Of a stretch of DNA of 64,000 bases, positions 8,234 through 16,840 are shown one piece after another (the first letter of the stretch is position 1; every line of letters starts with the position of its first letter). Below the pieces are notes generated by a model that saw only the letters and a program-made list of their open reading frames with translations, searched no databases and was not told the DNA's origin. This stretch comes from Sabulitectum sp964386635. Its GTDB lineage: Bacteria; Fermentibacterota; Fermentibacteria; Fermentibacterales; JCC-6. Location of the stretch: contig CAYLRO010000008.1 of the NCBI GenBank assembly GCA_964386635.1, forward strand, positions 28,505 through 92,504. Direction: 5' to 3'. Both the position numbers and the translations under genes were made by a program.

Positions 8234-9586
8234 ATCAAACTGAAAATTCTTCTGTTTCTCTGTCTTGTTCAGGTTTCTTTGTCTTACGGGGAGTTCTACA
8301 GATATCTCGACCTCACTCCGGCAATGGAGATAATTCCACGGGGACAGATCTCAGCCGAAACAGCAGCTCATATGAGATGCTTTTTTGTGGAGGAGACAGG
8401 AGACTCTCTCCTTGTGGGTGGATTAAGAAATGGTGAGCCGTCTCCAGTTTTCGGTATTTCCCCTGAGATCTCAGTTGTACGGACAGATACCACTGTATTG
8501 TGGACAATGGAGGAATTCAGTTATCTCATGGAAATTGATTCAGCAGGCAGACCCCTGCTTCTCACAAGACTGGGGAGAGACGGCCAGGTGCTTCCAGGGA
8601 ATGAAGGAGCTGCATACACCTGTTGGGAGTGGGATGATCACCGGCATGTAACGGTATTCTCCATGGACAGCACGGGAGAATCAATGGATGTGAAACTTCA
8701 GCCCTCTACAAACGCAATTGCCGCAAGGCTTAACGATGCTGGAGACCTGCTGTATTTTTCATTTGCTTCCAGAATTGCTGCTGGACTGCAGTACGAACTG
8801 GATGAAAATGGCCGCACTGTTGCCAGGAGAGCGGTTGATCATGCAGGAGAGACTGTTATCTCATCGGTAGGCGCAGCGGAGGTCAGATACGGTTATGATC
8901 AGTGGGGTAACACTTCATGGACGGCATACTTTGACTGCACCGGGCAGCTGATGCCCGGGGACTATGCTCTTCCCGGAGAGGGGAACTGGGAATTTGACGA
9001 TTGCGGTGTTGTCAGGAACGGGATAGACATTGCTTACATTCACAGGGAGTTCGACAGGAACAGCCTGTACATCTCTGAACAGAACATTGGTCTTGATGGG
9101 CTGCCTGCAGAGGACAGGGAAGGAAGATCACTTACTCTCTACCGGAGAGAGATTCACGGGGGAATAAGTGAATCGGTGTGGTTTGGTCTTCAGGGTAACA
9201 GAGTGGAAGTTGCCGGCGTATGGGCCACAAGAAGGATTTACAATAGTGTCGGGCAGGTTCTTGAAACCTCAACCTGGGATGCAGGAGAGCACCTCACTGA
9301 ATTTCCAGGGGGATTTGCCTTCACAAGATTTTCCTACACTCCCTCCGGCGGTGTTGAGATGATCTCCTACTACGACTTGCACGGGAACCCGGTGGTGAAT
9401 ACCGTTCAGGGCTGCCACGCCAGATTCCATTACTACCATATGGACGGTAACCTGGAAGAGATACAGTATCTGGATACCGATTACAGACTTGTGAACAACT
9501 CGGCAGGCTATGCACGAACGGTGTTCAGTTATGATGAAACAGGAGTAAAGGAAACACACTACGATCTTAACGGCAGCATTCTTTAG
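8234..9586 (+). CDS. Secreted protein with YD/RHS-like repeats; apparent ATC start
   Basis: About 450 residues. The C-terminal two thirds carry repeated units such as EVRYGYDQWGNTSWTAYFDC, FTRFSYTPSGGVEMISYYD, FHYYHMDGNLEEIQYLD and RTVFSYDETGVKETHYDLNG. This is a YxYDxxGN-x-YYDxxG pattern like RHS/YD repeats. It probably folds as a stacked beta structure outside the cytoplasm. The longest frame from a normal start codon begins with TTG at 8279, which would lack a signal peptide and has a poor ribosome site. Reading in frame from ATC at 8234 gives KLKILLFLCLVQVSLSYG, a good signal peptide, with AAGGAG ending 5 bp before ATC. The start is therefore either a rare ATC codon or a mutated or misread ATG. 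No enzymatic motif seen. Stop converges with the histidine kinase gene. Confidence 0.75.
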   Translation: MKLKILLFLCLVQVSLSYGEFYRYLDLTPAMEIIPRGQISAETAAHMRCFFVEETGDSLLVGGLRNGEPSPVFGISPEISVVRTDTTVLWTMEEFSYLMEIDSAGRPLLLTRLGRDGQVLPGNEGAAYTCWEWDDHRHVTVFSMDSTGESMDVKLQPSTNAIAARLNDAGDLLYFSFASRIAAGLQYELDENGRTVARRAVDHAGETVISSVGAAEVRYGYDQWGNTSWTAYFDCTGQLMPGDYALPGEGNWEFDDCGVVRNGIDIAYIHREFDRNSLYISEQNIGLDGLPAEDREGRSLTLYRREIHGGISESVWFGLQGNRVEVAGVWATRRIYNSVGQVLETSTWDAGEHLTEFPGGFAFTRFSYTPSGGVEMISYYDLHGNPVVNTVQGCHARFHYYHMDGNLEEIQYLDTDYRLVNNSAGYARTVFSYDETGVKETHYDLNGSIL

Positions 9587-9591
9587 TTTCT

Positions 9592-11724
9592 TCAGCGGTT
9601 TTCAGAATGTTGCCATTTGGCCACAGCACCCAGAAGCTCTTCCCGGGTGTAGGGCTTTGTAAGACAGCCGTTCATCCCGGCTTCACCATACATTGCAAAG
9701 TGTTCCGGCATGGCATGTCCCGATGTGGCTACTATGGGAATGTTGATCCCGTTTTCCCTGAGCTTTAATGTGGCTGTTATCCCATCCATTTCAGGCATCT
9801 GGATGTCCATGAGAATTATGTCGAATTCTTCCCCTGAAGCTTTTTCAAGGGCTTCTAAGCCTGTGGATACCGCGGTGCACAAAGCACCTGCTGAAGTCAG
9901 GAAGTGCAAAGCGATTTCTCTGATACCTTCCTGATCTTCCGCTATGAGAACCTTCATTCCTGTTAGCCGGGGCTTGATTTTTGACGGTGCCGCGGGAGAA
10001 ATGCTCCCGTCTGATGATGGAACATCGAAGGGAATGAAAAACTCGAAAAGAGTGCCCTCTCCCGGGCTGCTTGAAACGGTGATGCTCCCGTCCATTTCTT
10101 CGATAAGATGTTTGCAGATTGCCAGCCCCAAACCGGTTCCGCCGTATTTTCTTGTAAGAGATGAATCCAGCTGCAGAAACGGTTCGAAAAGACTGTGAAG
10201 TTTCTCTTCAGGAATCCCAACACCGGTGTCTTCCACGGAGAATCCAACGTGAAGTTTGCCGGAATCCATATTCAGTGCCCGGGCTGAAAGGATTACAGAA
10301 CCTTTTTCGGTGAACTTCAGGGAATTGGATACGAGATTACGAAGTATCTGTCCCAGCCTCAAAGGGTCACCTGTAACAACTGAGGGAATTGACTCATCCA
10401 GGTTCATCTCCAGGGATATTCCTTTTGGCCTGGCCGTACCGGTGAACAGTTCAATGGTTTTACCCATGACAGCCGGTATGTCCATGCTCATTTTTTCGAT
10501 TTTGAATTTACCGGCTTCGATTTTCGAGAAGTCCAGAATGTCGTTTATTATTCCCAGAAGATCTCTGGTAGATGAATACGCTTTTTCCATCAGACTTATC
10601 TGATCGGGTCTCGGCTGGTTCTCGAGAAGGATTTCCAGCATTCCCGTGATAACATTCATTGGCGTTCGTATTTCGTGGCTCATCATTGCAAGGAAGAAGC
10701 TCTTGGCCTTGTCCGAAGCCTCTGCGGATTCCTTTGCATGAAGGAGCTCAATGTTCTTCAACCGGTAGATCTCCTTCTCCTTCTCCCTCTCTTTCGTTTC
10801 GAATTCAGCTCTGAGACGAGCCATTTCCCCGTTCTGTTTCTCCACTACTATTTTCTGCCTGAGGGAAGAATGCTGTTTTGTAAAATTAAGAGCCTTCCTG
10901 TAGTTTCCCGTGTTTTCATAAAACTCCATGAGATCACCGAGAAAGCGGAGCAGAAGATCTTCGTTATTCATCTTGATACCAAGGTTCAGGGCTTCAGTGA
11001 ACAGTTTTTCGGCCTCTTCGTAGTTTCCCAGTTGAGCTTTGATACGGCCCATTGTGTTTCTTGCACTGGATTCGATGTACTCAGATCCGGTTTCGATGCT
11101 GAAGTTAAGAGCTTTTTCAGCATAACTTTGCGCTTCTTCGTATTTGCCTGTTTTCACCGCCATTGCTGCCGTATTCAGAAGAGCAATTGCCATCTGACCT
11201 GGCATATTGCCTTCCCGCAGTATCGCAAGCGCCTTTGCGTAGTTTTCGTATGCTTCAGGAAAATTGTTGGAGTCTTCCATATTCATGGCCAGATTATTGT
11301 ATGCCCTGGCCAGTTCCTGCTTGTTCCCGGTTTCCAGGGCCATTCCCACGGCTTTTTCAGCACAGCTGATGCTGTTCCGGGAATCTTCCAGTCTGCAGTA
11401 GATTATTGCAAGGTTGTTGTACAGGCCGATCTGTTGTTCCAGAAGACCGAATTCTTCTGCAATTGAAAGCGCGTTGATGGAATTCTCCAGAGCTTCGTTG
11501 TAATTTCCCTGCATTCCCCAATAAACGGCAATCTGCTGGAAAGACCTGCACAATCCGCCACTGGAGTCATGCAATCTGGAAAGCTGCATTGCTTCCCGGG
11601 TCAGTGCAAGCATTTTTTCCGGATCTTTAATGTGGAATGAAAATCCGTAATCAAGAAGGCAATGAATGCGGTCAGCGCCTGCTGCGTTCCCCAGCGCTTT
11701 CTCCAGCTCTTCACTGGTTGCCAT
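9592..11724 (-). CDS. Cytoplasmic TPR hybrid histidine kinase with receiver domain
   Basis: 710 residues from ATG at 11724, which has GGGAG upstream. Residues ~20-300 are about seven tetratricopeptide repeats of the 40-residue type (YNNLAIIYCRLEDSRNS, YNNLAMNMEDSNNFPEA and so on). A coiled coil (~305-335) leads into a HisKA domain with His350 in MMSHEIRTPMN. The HATPase domain follows with NLVSNSLKF, EDTGVGIP and GGTGLGLAICK. A receiver domain closes the protein, with the likely phosphate acceptor Asp640 in ILMDIQMPEMDG. There is no membrane helix, so the TPR module must take a cytoplasmic signal or partner. No DNA-binding response regulator is adjacent; output could go through an unlinked phosphotransfer protein. 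Confidence 0.93.
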   Translation of the reverse strand: MATSEELEKALGNAAGADRIHCLLDYGFSFHIKDPEKMLALTREAMQLSRLHDSSGGLCRSFQQIAVYWGMQGNYNEALENSINALSIAEEFGLLEQQIGLYNNLAIIYCRLEDSRNSISCAEKAVGMALETGNKQELARAYNNLAMNMEDSNNFPEAYENYAKALAILREGNMPGQMAIALLNTAAMAVKTGKYEEAQSYAEKALNFSIETGSEYIESSARNTMGRIKAQLGNYEEAEKLFTEALNLGIKMNNEDLLLRFLGDLMEFYENTGNYRKALNFTKQHSSLRQKIVVEKQNGEMARLRAEFETKEREKEKEIYRLKNIELLHAKESAEASDKAKSFFLAMMSHEIRTPMNVITGMLEILLENQPRPDQISLMEKAYSSTRDLLGIINDILDFSKIEAGKFKIEKMSMDIPAVMGKTIELFTGTARPKGISLEMNLDESIPSVVTGDPLRLGQILRNLVSNSLKFTEKGSVILSARALNMDSGKLHVGFSVEDTGVGIPEEKLHSLFEPFLQLDSSLTRKYGGTGLGLAICKHLIEEMDGSITVSSSPGEGTLFEFFIPFDVPSSDGSISPAAPSKIKPRLTGMKVLIAEDQEGIREIALHFLTSAGALCTAVSTGLEALEKASGEEFDIILMDIQMPEMDGITATLKLRENGINIPIVATSGHAMPEHFAMYGEAGMNGCLTKPYTREELLGAVAKWQHSENR

Positions 11725-12043
11725 TTTGCTCCCACCATATAAGAGACAGAATAGTATAAGCTTACTCAAGCATGCTGGGTATACCCTGATACAATTATTG
11801 AGGTAACAGAGGTATAGCAAAAGTTCTATTCCCTGATAAATCTCCGTTAGTGCTGATTGAAAAACTCGCGAGCCTGAAGATCCGTGTTAGTAATCTGCAT
11901 ACCCGCCAGTTTCTCCATGGCTTCAAGATGAGCTGAGCTCCCAGTTCCATCCAGAAGTACTTTCAATCTGGAGAAGCACCGATATCCTGAGTTTTGTGCG
12001 GTAATTGGTAACTGCAACAGGCATGAACAGTTTATGGACATGT
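11725..12043. other. 319-bp stretch upstream of the histidine kinase with no confident gene
   Basis: This holds the leader of the histidine kinase gene on the minus strand. It also holds an open minus-strand frame of 64 codons (12041 to 11847) ending in GMQITNTDLQAREFFNQH. That frame lacks a ribosome site, begins only 3 bp after the stop of the upstream methyltransferase gene, and matches no family I recognise; it could be a gene remnant or chance. No clear promoter hexamer pair, repeat or RNA structure stands out. Confidence 0.4.
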
Positions 12044-12667
12044 TTATTTCACTGCTGTAATATTAAGCCACTTCACATCAGCCCTGTTCAGACTGTCCGC
12101 TGTTTCTTTGATCTCCACAATTCGCATTCCCGCGTTCTCGATTTCCTTCTGCCACCACTCTGCAGGTTTCAGAGTGAAATGCCTGGGGTCTGCTTCAGCA
12201 TTTACAGGTCTTTCAGAGGAGACAGAAAGGAAGAGAACTCCGCCGGGTTCAAGAAGCAGTTCGCAGTGTTCAAGGGTTTCTGCAATATCTTCAGCCTCAA
12301 GGTGCATGAGAGCAGCAACGGAAAATATCCCTCCATAACTTTTTCTCTCTCTGAGAAGGTTGAGCAGGCCATGAGGCAGTGTAAGCTCCAGAAGATTTCC
12401 GGCTATATCCGGGTGAAGTCGTCCGGCTTGTGCAATCATTTCCGGACAGGCATCTGTTGCAGTGATTTCCCTTATGTTGGAGAATCTTTTCAGAAAGGCA
12501 GCATCTCTTCCTGACCCGCATCCCAGCTCAAGAACCTTTGCCCGGTAGTCCAGTGTGTCTCTCAGTACTTTCTGAAGATCACTTACATCCACATTTTCGT
12601 ATTTGCTTACAAGCTCGTAAGCTCTCTGCCTGTAGTGGTGAATGGTTTGTTCGGAACTTGCTGACAT
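12044..12667 (-). CDS. Class I SAM-dependent methyltransferase
   Basis: 207 residues. Motif I is VLELGCGSGRDAAFL near residue 50, followed by ITATDACPEMIAQA (motif II acidic end), then SVAALMHLEAEDIAE and GGVLFLSVS, the standard Rossmann-fold methyltransferase order of the UbiE/Methyltransf_11 type. Cytoplasmic, substrate unknown. ATG at 12667 is preceded by a GGGGGAT ribosome site. It stands between the M20 amidohydrolase and the histidine kinase on the same strand with gaps of 70 and about 320 bp, so may be transcribed alone. Confidence 0.88.
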   Translation of the reverse strand: MSASSEQTIHHYRQRAYELVSKYENVDVSDLQKVLRDTLDYRAKVLELGCGSGRDAAFLKRFSNIREITATDACPEMIAQAGRLHPDIAGNLLELTLPHGLLNLLRERKSYGGIFSVAALMHLEAEDIAETLEHCELLLEPGGVLFLSVSSERPVNAEADPRHFTLKPAEWWQKEIENAGMRIVEIKETADSLNRADVKWLNITAVK

Positions 12668-12737
12668 GATTATCCCCCTTTGTCAACGTATCTTCCTGTA
12701 GACAGAGTATAACTTAACGTACATCAGAAAGTTAACC

Positions 12738-13877
12738 TTACAGGGCTGTTTCAAGAAGCTCAACAAACAGTTGTACCCCGATACCTGTTATCTGTTCCGG
12801 AAAGTCATAGAGAGAACTGTGCAGAGCAGGACATTCTTTCCCCGAGCCAAGCCCGAAAAGAGCTCCGGTAAAAGCTTCGGTGAAGTGTCCGAAGTCTTCC
12901 GACCATAGAAAGGGGCGATCAAGAGAGATAATATGCATTCCGCAATTAGCAGCGGCTCTTCGAATGAGTGCAGTTGTTACAGGATCGTTTTCTGTGGCAG
13001 GGAACTCTTCCTGCCATTCCAGGCTTAATTTCAGACCTGCTCTTTGAGAAATATCCCGAACTGAAACTTCTGCCCGACTGGCAAGAGAATCCATAAGTTT
13101 TTTTGAGGGAGCCCTGAGAACGGCCATTACTACAGCATTTTCAGGAGACACACCAAGAGAAGGCATTCCCATGGATATGTGAGTTACGGTGACAAGCTCA
13201 CCTGCACCAATGTTTTCAAGCTTCTGAAAGCCGGCAATAAGCTCTGCCACTGAAGGAGCCGGGCTGATCCCTTTTTCAGGTTCTGCGGCATGAGAGCTTC
13301 TTCCTTTCAAATGGATGATCATTCCTCTGGAGGCTGAGGCAAAAGAACCGTCTGCTGTTACAACAGAACCTGCAGGGTAACCGGGAAGATTGTGCAGTGC
13401 AAATACCATGTCGGGGGTATACTTCTGGAAGGCAGGATCTGCAAGCACTGCCCTTGCCCCGGTGCCTGTCTCCTCCCCTGGTTGAAATAGAAGCAAAACG
13501 GTTCCCCGGTCCAGTGGATGTCTGGTCAAATGTTGTGCAACACCGGCAAGAATGGTCATGTGACCGTCGTGGCCGCATTTGTGGGAAACTCCACTGGTTT
13601 GAGAGCAGTAGGGGATATCGATTTCTTCATTAACGGGAACTGCATCCGTGTCGCATCTGAGAAGGATTGTCTTTCCCGTCTTCCTGCCATGAAAAACTGC
13701 AAGAATACCATGCCCGGCGATACCTGAAAGAAGTGTGTCCGCTTTTTCTTCAGAGAGGAAGTTCAGCAGAATCTTTTCTGTTTCGACTTCATGGCCTGAG
13801 AGCTCAGCCTGACGGTGCAATACCCGCCTGAGTCTGATCAGTGTTTCAGAAGCAGATGCAACTTCAGTGTTTTCCAT
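12738..13877 (-). CDS. M20-family amidohydrolase (N-acyl-amino-acid/hippurate hydrolase type)
   Basis: 379 residues. Metal-binding motifs of the M20D group are present: LRCDTDAVPV near residue 75 and HKCGHDGHMTIL near 97-108, then QPGEETGTGARAVL and the HSSLYDFPE end. The family hydrolyses amide bonds of N-acylated amino acids or small conjugates with two metal ions in the cytoplasm. A dimerisation domain with RGMIIHLKGRSSHAAEPEKG sits in the middle, including the conserved His. Length is normal. It lies 5 bp after the GH114-like lipoprotein gene on the same strand and is probably cotranscribed; together they might process amide- or amino-sugar-containing material, which is inference. Confidence 0.9.
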   Translation of the reverse strand: MENTEVASASETLIRLRRVLHRQAELSGHEVETEKILLNFLSEEKADTLLSGIAGHGILAVFHGRKTGKTILLRCDTDAVPVNEEIDIPYCSQTSGVSHKCGHDGHMTILAGVAQHLTRHPLDRGTVLLLFQPGEETGTGARAVLADPAFQKYTPDMVFALHNLPGYPAGSVVTADGSFASASRGMIIHLKGRSSHAAEPEKGISPAPSVAELIAGFQKLENIGAGELVTVTHISMGMPSLGVSPENAVVMAVLRAPSKKLMDSLASRAEVSVRDISQRAGLKLSLEWQEEFPATENDPVTTALIRRAAANCGMHIISLDRPFLWSEDFGHFTEAFTGALFGLGSGKECPALHSSLYDFPEQITGIGVQLFVELLETAL

Positions 13878-13882
13878 CTGAA

Positions 13883-14869
13883 CTACTGGTCCTCAAAGTA
13901 TTCGAACGCATCTATGATGTCCAGATATACACCGTCAAAACCTGCATCAATTATCATTTTCATGTACGAGTCTTCGTTGCCGAAAATTATGTTCTGCCAT
14001 TCTGTGTCCCAGAAGTAAACTTTGTAGTTACCCGGCCAGTCCGGATTTTCAGGCCCGAGCCAGGATGGTTTGTTAACTTCCCACTCCGGCTGCCAGTAAT
14101 ACCGGTAGTCTTCTGCTTCTCCGATGCTCATGTAGCACACTACAAGGCGGGTTCCCCCGCTGGCTTTGGTTCGCAGCTGCTGAATTTCTGCGGCGGTAAA
14201 AGCATCGTCGTTGTAAAAAAGGTCCATGATTATCACATCGTAGTCTGTAGCAGCCACTGCAGTGATAAAGGCCTGCCTGGCAGGAAAGTTACCGTTGTTT
14301 ATCAGGTAGAGAAAATTGGCAGCCCGGGAGATATCGGTAATGTCGTTACCGTTGACATTGTGAGGAGAAGAAGGGTATTCAGGTATGTTGTCCAGCTCCC
14401 TGTGATCCGCGGCGAAGGAGATGAATCCGTACTGTTCATTCTGATAGTATGAGTCGTCCATTCTGCTGTGGGTCCAGCAATAATCAGTTGCCAGCACTTC
14501 TACTCCATTCTGCTCGCACAGAACACATAAATCAGCGAATCGCTGAGTATCCTCTTCAGGTGTTGGTTCATTATCGTTCTCATACCCGTAAAACATGTCC
14601 TCACGGCCTGCAGCATCCACAGCTGACAGGTATGCTGTCTGCAGTATCCCGTCGGGCTCACCTGAATCAGTAAAAAGCTCCTGGCCGTTCTGGGGTATTA
14701 CAATGAATCCAGCGCTCTGGCTTTTTCCATACTCTGAAATGCTTACAACAAAGCTTCGCATCTCATCTCTGAATTCAGTATTTCCCTCTCCGGGTCCGCT
14801 GACATCTCCATCTGTGCAGGTGAGTATAACCATAAGCATTACAGCGGTTACTATTGATTTCTTAAACAC
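13883..14869 (-). CDS. GH114/TM1410-like extracytoplasmic glycosidase-type lipoprotein
   Basis: 328 residues from a GTG at 14869 with AGAGG about 5 bp upstream. A hydrophobic N-terminus ending VILTC could be a lipoprotein signal, although Thr before Cys is unusual. The rest has TM1410/GH114 features: YDVIIMDLFYNDDAFTAAEI, VVCYMSIGEAEDYRYYW, YFWDTEWQNI and DGVYLDIIDAFEYF, where acidic residues at strand ends of a TIM barrel are expected catalytic residues. The founding GH114 enzyme cuts alpha-1,4-polygalactosamine, and many bacterial homologues are uncharacterised. It is the first gene of a two-gene unit with the M20 amidohydrolase. Substrate specificity cannot be read from sequence. Confidence 0.85.
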   Translation of the reverse strand: MFKKSIVTAVMLMVILTCTDGDVSGPGEGNTEFRDEMRSFVVSISEYGKSQSAGFIVIPQNGQELFTDSGEPDGILQTAYLSAVDAAGREDMFYGYENDNEPTPEEDTQRFADLCVLCEQNGVEVLATDYCWTHSRMDDSYYQNEQYGFISFAADHRELDNIPEYPSSPHNVNGNDITDISRAANFLYLINNGNFPARQAFITAVAATDYDVIIMDLFYNDDAFTAAEIQQLRTKASGGTRLVVCYMSIGEAEDYRYYWQPEWEVNKPSWLGPENPDWPGNYKVYFWDTEWQNIIFGNEDSYMKMIIDAGFDGVYLDIIDAFEYFEDQ

Positions 14870-14911
14870 AGAAACCTCTTTCCCGAGTCAGATGGGCAAC
14901 AAACTTACAGG

Positions 14912-16081
14912 CTATTTTTCCGGATGGCTCTCCCGAATTTCCTTCATTACTGCAAGCTGAGCCATAAAATGTTCCTTCAGTCCCGGGTCGAACTTCGTGC
15001 CGAAGAGCCCTTCCATTTCTTCAGTGACCTTGTCTTCCGGCCAGGGCTCCTTGTAGGCCCTGCGTGAGCAAAGTGCGTCATACACATCTGCAAGAGAGGC
15101 TATTCTGGCCATGAATGGGATTTTGTTACCTGCAATGCCTCTGGGGTAGCCTGATCCATCCCAGTTTTCATGGTGACACAAAGCAATATCCATTGCCATT
15201 TCGTCAAACTGTGACTCGCAGTTTCTCAGGATATTCGCACCAATTTCGCAGTGCTGTTCCATTGCCTTGCGCTCTTCATCACTAAGAGGTTCCGGCTTTT
15301 TCAGAATAGAATCGGCTATACCGGTTTTTCCAACATCGTGAAGCATTGCTGCCATTTTAAGGATGTCTCTGTTCTGCATCTTTTCGTATTTGCCGAAGCC
15401 GTTTTTCTCAGCCCATGAATCGTAGATTGCTACAGCATAATTTCCCACACGATTCACGTGAGGACCGGTTTCCTTGGGGTCTCGAAGCTCGGTCATGTTC
15501 ACCATCCGCATGAGCAGAGTGCGGGTCATGATGGCTCTTTCAAGGGCCAGAGTGGCAAGGGAAGCGAAATACCTGGCAAGTGGTTCCATGTCTGCATTGA
15601 ACGGCACATACCTGTTACTTGTGCTCCTGGCGTTAATCAGCTGGAGCACTCCTACTACCTTATGTCTTGTATTTATCAGCGGGAGTGTAAGCGATGAGGC
15701 AGTGTTGTAGTTAGCCAGTTTGTCGTAACTTTCGTCAAAGGAATAAGGCTGGTCTCCCGGGATATTTCTCACATCGGCAAGATTCAGCACTTCACCGGTG
15801 CAGGCAACGTAACCTGAGATGCTCTTCTTGTTTTTTGGTATGGAAAATCTTGTATACGGGATTCTACCGCCGCGTTCTGTTATGGTGTCATTCTGGGAAT
15901 GCCGGAACAGCAGTTTGTCTCCGTCAACGGTATATATTGAACCGGCGTCTGCATCAGTGAAATATCTGGCTTCTGTAAGGATCTGCTCCAGCAGAATGTC
16001 TACATCACCAATATTGATAAGAATGCTGCCGGTTGCCAGCATCCTCTCCATAAGCTCTCTCTGGTCTGTTGTGCTGTTCAC
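14912..16081 (-). CDS. GAF and HD-GYP domain protein (probable cyclic-di-GMP phosphodiesterase)
   Basis: 389 residues from a GTG at 16081 with AAGGG 7 bp upstream; a longer frame to 16135 adds 18 polar residues without a better site. Residues ~20-185 form a GAF sensor domain (ADAGSIYTVDGDKLLFRHSQ, SLTLPLINTRHKVVGVLQL). Residues ~200-385 carry the HD-GYP set: HVNRVGNYA, MLHDVGKTGI, a CHHENWDGSGYPRGI motif and SLADVYDALCSRRAYK. Such domains usually break down cyclic di-GMP; here GAF would sense a small ligand. No membrane helix. It stands alone between larger gaps, so it may be a single-gene unit. Confidence 0.92.
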   Translation of the reverse strand: MNSTTDQRELMERMLATGSILINIGDVDILLEQILTEARYFTDADAGSIYTVDGDKLLFRHSQNDTITERGGRIPYTRFSIPKNKKSISGYVACTGEVLNLADVRNIPGDQPYSFDESYDKLANYNTASSLTLPLINTRHKVVGVLQLINARSTSNRYVPFNADMEPLARYFASLATLALERAIMTRTLLMRMVNMTELRDPKETGPHVNRVGNYAVAIYDSWAEKNGFGKYEKMQNRDILKMAAMLHDVGKTGIADSILKKPEPLSDEERKAMEQHCEIGANILRNCESQFDEMAMDIALCHHENWDGSGYPRGIAGNKIPFMARIASLADVYDALCSRRAYKEPWPEDKVTEEMEGLFGTKFDPGLKEHFMAQLAVMKEIRESHPEK

Positions 16082-16222
16082 AGTTTCACCCTTCTGTTTA
16101 GAATTTAAGATACAACAGGAGTTGTTGGGGAGCAACAGTATGACAGGTTTGTACCTGATGACAGAAGCAGTGCTGTTCTATACTGACATGAATGTATTAG
16201 CTGCCGATTCGGCCGATTGAAT

Positions 16223-16266
16223 AACATAATATAGCAAATATTACCATTCAGAAACATAATATTGCA
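16223..16266. repeat. Pair of 14-bp direct repeats 30 bp apart
   Basis: AACATAATATAGCA at 16223-16236 recurs as AACATAATATTGCA at 16253-16266, matching 13 of 14 bases and spaced 30 bp start to start, near three helical turns. It lies in an AT-rich 255-bp gap upstream of the HD-GYP gene and downstream of the nitroreductase gene, both minus strand. It could be paired regulator sites, but AT-rich gaps produce such pairs by chance. Confidence 0.35.
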
Positions 16267-16336
16267 TGTTTAAAAAGAGAAATGTCATAAAGCAGCGAAG
16301 TAAAAATCAGCATACTATCGCTTTGTGTTTTCAGCA

Positions 16337-16840
16337 TTACCAGCGATCGGTGTGGACTCTCTCAGCCTTGAACCGGTCCTCGAATCCCTTATCTTCTCCA
16401 GGGACTCCAATGGAGACAAGCGCAACAGGAATAATGTGCTCCGGCAGGTTGAACAGATCCGTGATGCCTTTTACCCTGTCTTCCTTCGGGTATACCCCAA
16501 GCCAAACTGCACCAAGCTCCTGGTTCACTGCCTCTAGGAGAATGTTCTGTACTGCAGCGGCGCAGTCCACAAGAAGATATGAAATATCCGGCTGCTTTTT
16601 TCTGCTGCCGCAAACCAGAATTACCGCAGCTGCTCCTGGAACCATCTGGGCATAGGGATGAGCTTCCGGGACCCTGTTCATTATCTCCCTGTTTGTGGTA
16701 ACCACGAATTCCCAGGGTTGAAGATTCCTTGCTGTGGGAGCCTGCATGGCGGATCGGAGAAGTGCTTCTATCTTTTCGGCAGCCACTGGTTCTCCCAGGT
16801 ACCTTCTTATGCTTCTTCGATTTTTTATTGCATCAAGCAT
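16337..16840 (-). CDS. Nitroreductase-family flavoprotein
   Basis: 167 residues. The N-terminus NRRSIRRYLGEPV and the segment LLRSAMQAPTARNLQPWEFVV are the FMN-binding signature of the nitroreductase family, with GAVWLGVYP later. These FMN enzymes use NAD(P)H to reduce nitro groups, quinones or related acceptors; the physiological substrate is unknown. ATG at 16840 is preceded by GGAGG and lies inside the end of the glycosyltransferase gene (16-bp overlap), making it the third gene of a methyltransferase-glycosyltransferase-nitroreductase unit. Confidence 0.92.
   Translation of the reverse strand: MLDAIKNRRSIRRYLGEPVAAEKIEALLRSAMQAPTARNLQPWEFVVTTNREIMNRVPEAHPYAQMVPGAAAVILVCGSRKKQPDISYLLVDCAAAVQNILLEAVNQELGAVWLGVYPKEDRVKGITDLFNLPEHIIPVALVSIGVPGEDKGFEDRFKAERVHTDRW

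Noticed and set aside
10675..11466. Plus-strand open frame (263 codons) opposite the histidine kinase TPR region
   Set aside because: Phe/Val/Leu-rich shadow frame of repeats, no start site or known motif.
11847..12041. Minus-strand frame of 64 codons between methyltransferase and histidine kinase genes
   Set aside because: No ribosome site and no recognisable family; kept only as a note in the gap description.
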